Positions 61,864-64,000 of a stretch of DNA of 64,000 nt are shown piece after piece. Location: assembly GCF_001190785.1 (NCBI RefSeq), contig NZ_LGSS01000003.1:124001-188000 (forward strand), in the 5' to 3' direction. This DNA comes from Gottschalkia purinilytica (lineage in GTDB: Bacteria > Bacillota > Clostridia > Tissierellales > Gottschalkiaceae). The notes under the pieces are model-generated. The model was not told the DNA's origin, did no database searches, and worked only from the letters and a program-made list of their open reading frames with translations. The first letter of the stretch is position 1. Each line of letters opens with the position of its first letter. A program made the position numbers and the translations under genes.

Positions 61864-63591
61864 TTAGATTAAATTAACTGATCTTTGATAATATTCTTGT
61901 TCTGTATTCTTATTCAATGCTGAATTATAATCAGTTTCTATAATAGTTCCTTCTCCTGTAAATAAATATATTTTATCTGCTTTTTTTATTGTAGACATTC
62001 TATGAGAAACTACTATAACAGTGTATTGGTTAGAAAGATCTTCTATTATGTCACAAATTTTACTTTCACTATCTGAATCAAGAGCAGATGTAGGTTCATC
62101 AAGTATTACAATTTTAGGTTTTTTAAGAATAACCCTTGCCAATGCTATTTTTTGTTTCTGTCCACCTGAAAGATTAGGCATTTCATAAATCATAGTTTCA
62201 TAACCTTTAGGAAGCTTTATGATATCCTCATGTATACCGACTTTCTTACATACATCTATAACTTGTCCATCACTTATTTGTTTATTTTCCAACTTTATAT
62301 TCTCGTTTATAGTTGTATTAAACATGTATATATCTTGAGAAACAAATCCTACACTTTTTCTGTAATCATATAAGTTTAAACTTTTAATATTAGTATCTCC
62401 TATATATATTTCACCTTTGTCAGGCTCGTACAATCCTAATAGTAATTTAATAAGTGTACTTTTCCCAGATCCTGAAGGACCTATTAAAGCTATAAAGCTT
62501 TTATTAGATATATCTAAATTTATATTCTTTAATATATAATTATCTTCTTCATATGCAAACCATAGATTTTTTATAGATATATTTCCTTTATAATCTTTAA
62601 TTTGATTATATTCTTTTTTATTATCTAGATCATACTCATTATCTAGCTTAAGATATTCTTCCACTCTATCAAGAATTGGAATTATTTTTTGAATTCTAAT
62701 ATTACTACTTAAAATTTCAAATAACGGTTGTATAATCATTTGAAAGTATATAGATAATGCAAATATAGTTCCTAAAGTCGATTTTCCCTTTATTACATAC
62801 AATATCCCTATTCCATATATTATTGTATTAGACAATACTACTAATACTTCTACAGAGTTATTTAATAGCGTATTTAACTTATTTATTCTTACATTATCAG
62901 TATAGGATTTATCCAATACTCTATTATATTTTTCAGTGAAATAATCTTCTAAAGAATAAGCTTTAGTTGTAGATATTGAATCTGTTAATTGATTTATTAT
63001 GGTACATAAATTATCATTATTTTGTTGTACTTCTAAAGACATATTTCTAAACTTTTTACTCATCTTAAAGTTTACTGATATAAATACTACTCCTATTAAT
63101 ACAACTATCATTGTTATTTCTACTGATAAATAAAGCATTCCACCTATTATCATAATGAATATAACTATATTTTTAATAAAGTCTACAAAAATATTTGTAA
63201 GAAAATTACTTACATTATGACTATCATCAATTATACGTGATATAACTGCACCTTTATTTGTTTTCGAAAAAAACTTAAGGGAAGTATGAGCTATTTTATA
63301 GAACATATTTCTTCGTAAATCTAAAGTAATTTTTTCAGAGATTTTAACAAATAATATATTTTTTAAATAAGAAAATACAGGTTGCAATATACACACAATA
63401 AAAAATATACCCAGTCCATAATATATTTTTTCACTAGAATTACTAGGTAAAACCTCGTCAACTAGATACTTTGAAGCTAAAGGAGCTGCAAAGTAAGTAA
63501 TAGAATACAGTATAGTTAAAATTAGTCCCAATGACTGTATCTTAGCGTAAGGCTTTATGATATGCTTAATTTTTTTTAATAATGTAACCAT
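61864..63591 (-). CDS. ABC exporter of the RiPP locus
   Basis: A 575-residue half-transporter with an N-terminal six-helix membrane domain and ATPase domain: GPSGSGKSTLIKLLLG (Walker A), MPNLSGGQKQKIALARVIL (signature), KIVILDEPTSALDS (Walker B) and VVSHRMSTI. It lacks the N-terminal C39 peptidase of many bacteriocin exporters, so leader removal must be done elsewhere. Start ATG 63591 follows AAGGAG. It precedes the precursor gene by 28 bases and should export the modified peptide. A drug-exporter role cannot be excluded by sequence alone. Confidence 0.92.
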   Translation of the reverse strand: MVTLLKKIKHIIKPYAKIQSLGLILTILYSITYFAAPLASKYLVDEVLPSNSSEKIYYGLGIFFIVCILQPVFSYLKNILFVKISEKITLDLRRNMFYKIAHTSLKFFSKTNKGAVISRIIDDSHNVSNFLTNIFVDFIKNIVIFIMIIGGMLYLSVEITMIVVLIGVVFISVNFKMSKKFRNMSLEVQQNNDNLCTIINQLTDSISTTKAYSLEDYFTEKYNRVLDKSYTDNVRINKLNTLLNNSVEVLVVLSNTIIYGIGILYVIKGKSTLGTIFALSIYFQMIIQPLFEILSSNIRIQKIIPILDRVEEYLKLDNEYDLDNKKEYNQIKDYKGNISIKNLWFAYEEDNYILKNINLDISNKSFIALIGPSGSGKSTLIKLLLGLYEPDKGEIYIGDTNIKSLNLYDYRKSVGFVSQDIYMFNTTINENIKLENKQISDGQVIDVCKKVGIHEDIIKLPKGYETMIYEMPNLSGGQKQKIALARVILKKPKIVILDEPTSALDSDSESKICDIIEDLSNQYTVIVVSHRMSTIKKADKIYLFTGEGTIIETDYNSALNKNTEQEYYQRSVNLI

Positions 63592-63625
63592 AAAAATCTC
63601 CTTAATAAATTAAAATATAGTTATA

Positions 63626-64000
63626 TCACTGTATAGTTTTGATAAGTCTACTTCTATACTTATCAAATCCAAAATAACCTAGAAAGTTCATTACTCTTCC
63701 ATTATGTTCAAAAACATCAGCTTGTAAATATTTAAATCCTTTATCTCTCGCCCAGTTTTCAGCCTCTCTATACATCCTTCTCGCTATTTTAAATTGTCGT
63801 CTATATTCAGGATCTACGAAAGCATGTAATATGTATACATAATCATCTATAAAAAAATAAAAGTCTTTATTCTTTATCCACAGTTCAATAAAAGCTACTA
63901 TCTTCTCACCATATTCCCCTATTATGATACAGCAGTTTTCATCTTGTAATGCTTTTTCAAACATTTCTTTAGTTTCATGAAAGTCTATCGCACCTTTATA
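63626..64000 (-). CDS. GNAT-family acetyltransferase, N-terminus cut by window
   Basis: About 125 residues are visible and the frame continues past the right edge. Motifs of the GNAT fold are YILHAFVDPEYRRQFKIARRMYREAENWA (the acetyl-CoA binding helix region) and LQADVFEHNGRVMNFLGYFGF, the typical C-terminal part. The protein could acetylate a lysine or N-terminus. It lies 34 bases before the ABC exporter on the same strand, so it probably is co-transcribed and may modify the peptide or a cell component. The role in the operon is inference. Confidence 0.85.
   Translation of the reverse strand, partial: YKGAIDFHETKEMFEKALQDENCCIIIGEYGEKIVAFIELWIKNKDFYFFIDDYVYILHAFVDPEYRRQFKIARRMYREAENWARDKGFKYLQADVFEHNGRVMNFLGYFGFDKYRSRLIKTIQ

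Overview
The window reads as chromosomal DNA of a very AT-rich, endospore-forming, anaerobic Firmicute of the class Clostridia. Support comes from sporulation genes (spoIIP, gpr), strong AGGAGG-type ribosome binding sites, frequent TTG/GTG starts, a T-box leader, hairpin plus U-run terminators after most genes, and the block hemW-lepA-lepB-lepB-spoIIP-gpr-rpsT-holA-comEC. From memory of related genomes, that block and the addB-addA-sbcD-sbcC block fit a Clostridioides/Paraclostridium-like (Peptostreptococcaceae) relative. The genus is inference, not something the sequence proves.

Layout. 1-11 kb: housekeeping and sporulation (partial hemW, lepA, two tandem signal peptidases, spoIIP, gpr, rpsT, holA, comEC). 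11-21 kb: argF with a consensus promoter and ARG-box-like sites, an ECF vitamin-type S component, an APH-fold kinase, a Crp-family regulator, an AlaX-type editing protein, a PgpA-like phosphatase, a proline peptidase and a bacteriohemerythrin. 21-25.6 kb: argC-argJ-argB-argD behind a T-box leader. 26-30.5 kb: an NCS2 nucleobase permease, glnS, a small membrane protein and a two-P-loop ATPase. 30.8-35.4 kb: a LanFEG/Cpr-type ABC transporter with its own response regulator and histidine kinase. 35.4-45.3 kb: a mixed accessory stretch with a heptad-repeat protein, glycerol dehydrogenase, very small genes, a PflX-like radical SAM protein, a multidrug-type ABC exporter followed by a response-regulator remnant, and a LUD-domain gene broken by a frameshift. 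45.4-57.2 kb: the addB-addA-sbcD-sbcC recombination and repair operon. 57.2-59.5 kb: a gene-poor stretch with two insertion-sequence remnants around a secreted protein and its membrane partner.

59.5-64 kb: the most interesting locus. On the minus strand, with gaps of only 28-44 bases, lie a GNAT acetyltransferase (cut by the window end), an ABC exporter, a 34-residue peptide gene with five cysteines, a radical SAM/SPASM maturase and a DUF4097-type lipoprotein. This is the layout of a ribosomally made, radical-SAM-modified peptide (RiPP). Radical-SAM loci with Cys-rich peptides are known in clostridia (I recall the Clo7bot / CLI_3235 / CcpM names). This set of partners, including the lipoprotein and a peptidase-less exporter, deserves direct study.

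Several coordinates use a start codon chosen from ribosome-binding-site spacing rather than the longest open frame. Six small genes (34-54 residues for the five firm or likely short ones, plus one doubtful 92-residue frame) and four broken or remnant elements are listed beside the ordinary genes. I saw no tRNA, rRNA, CRISPR array, intact transposase or prophage.
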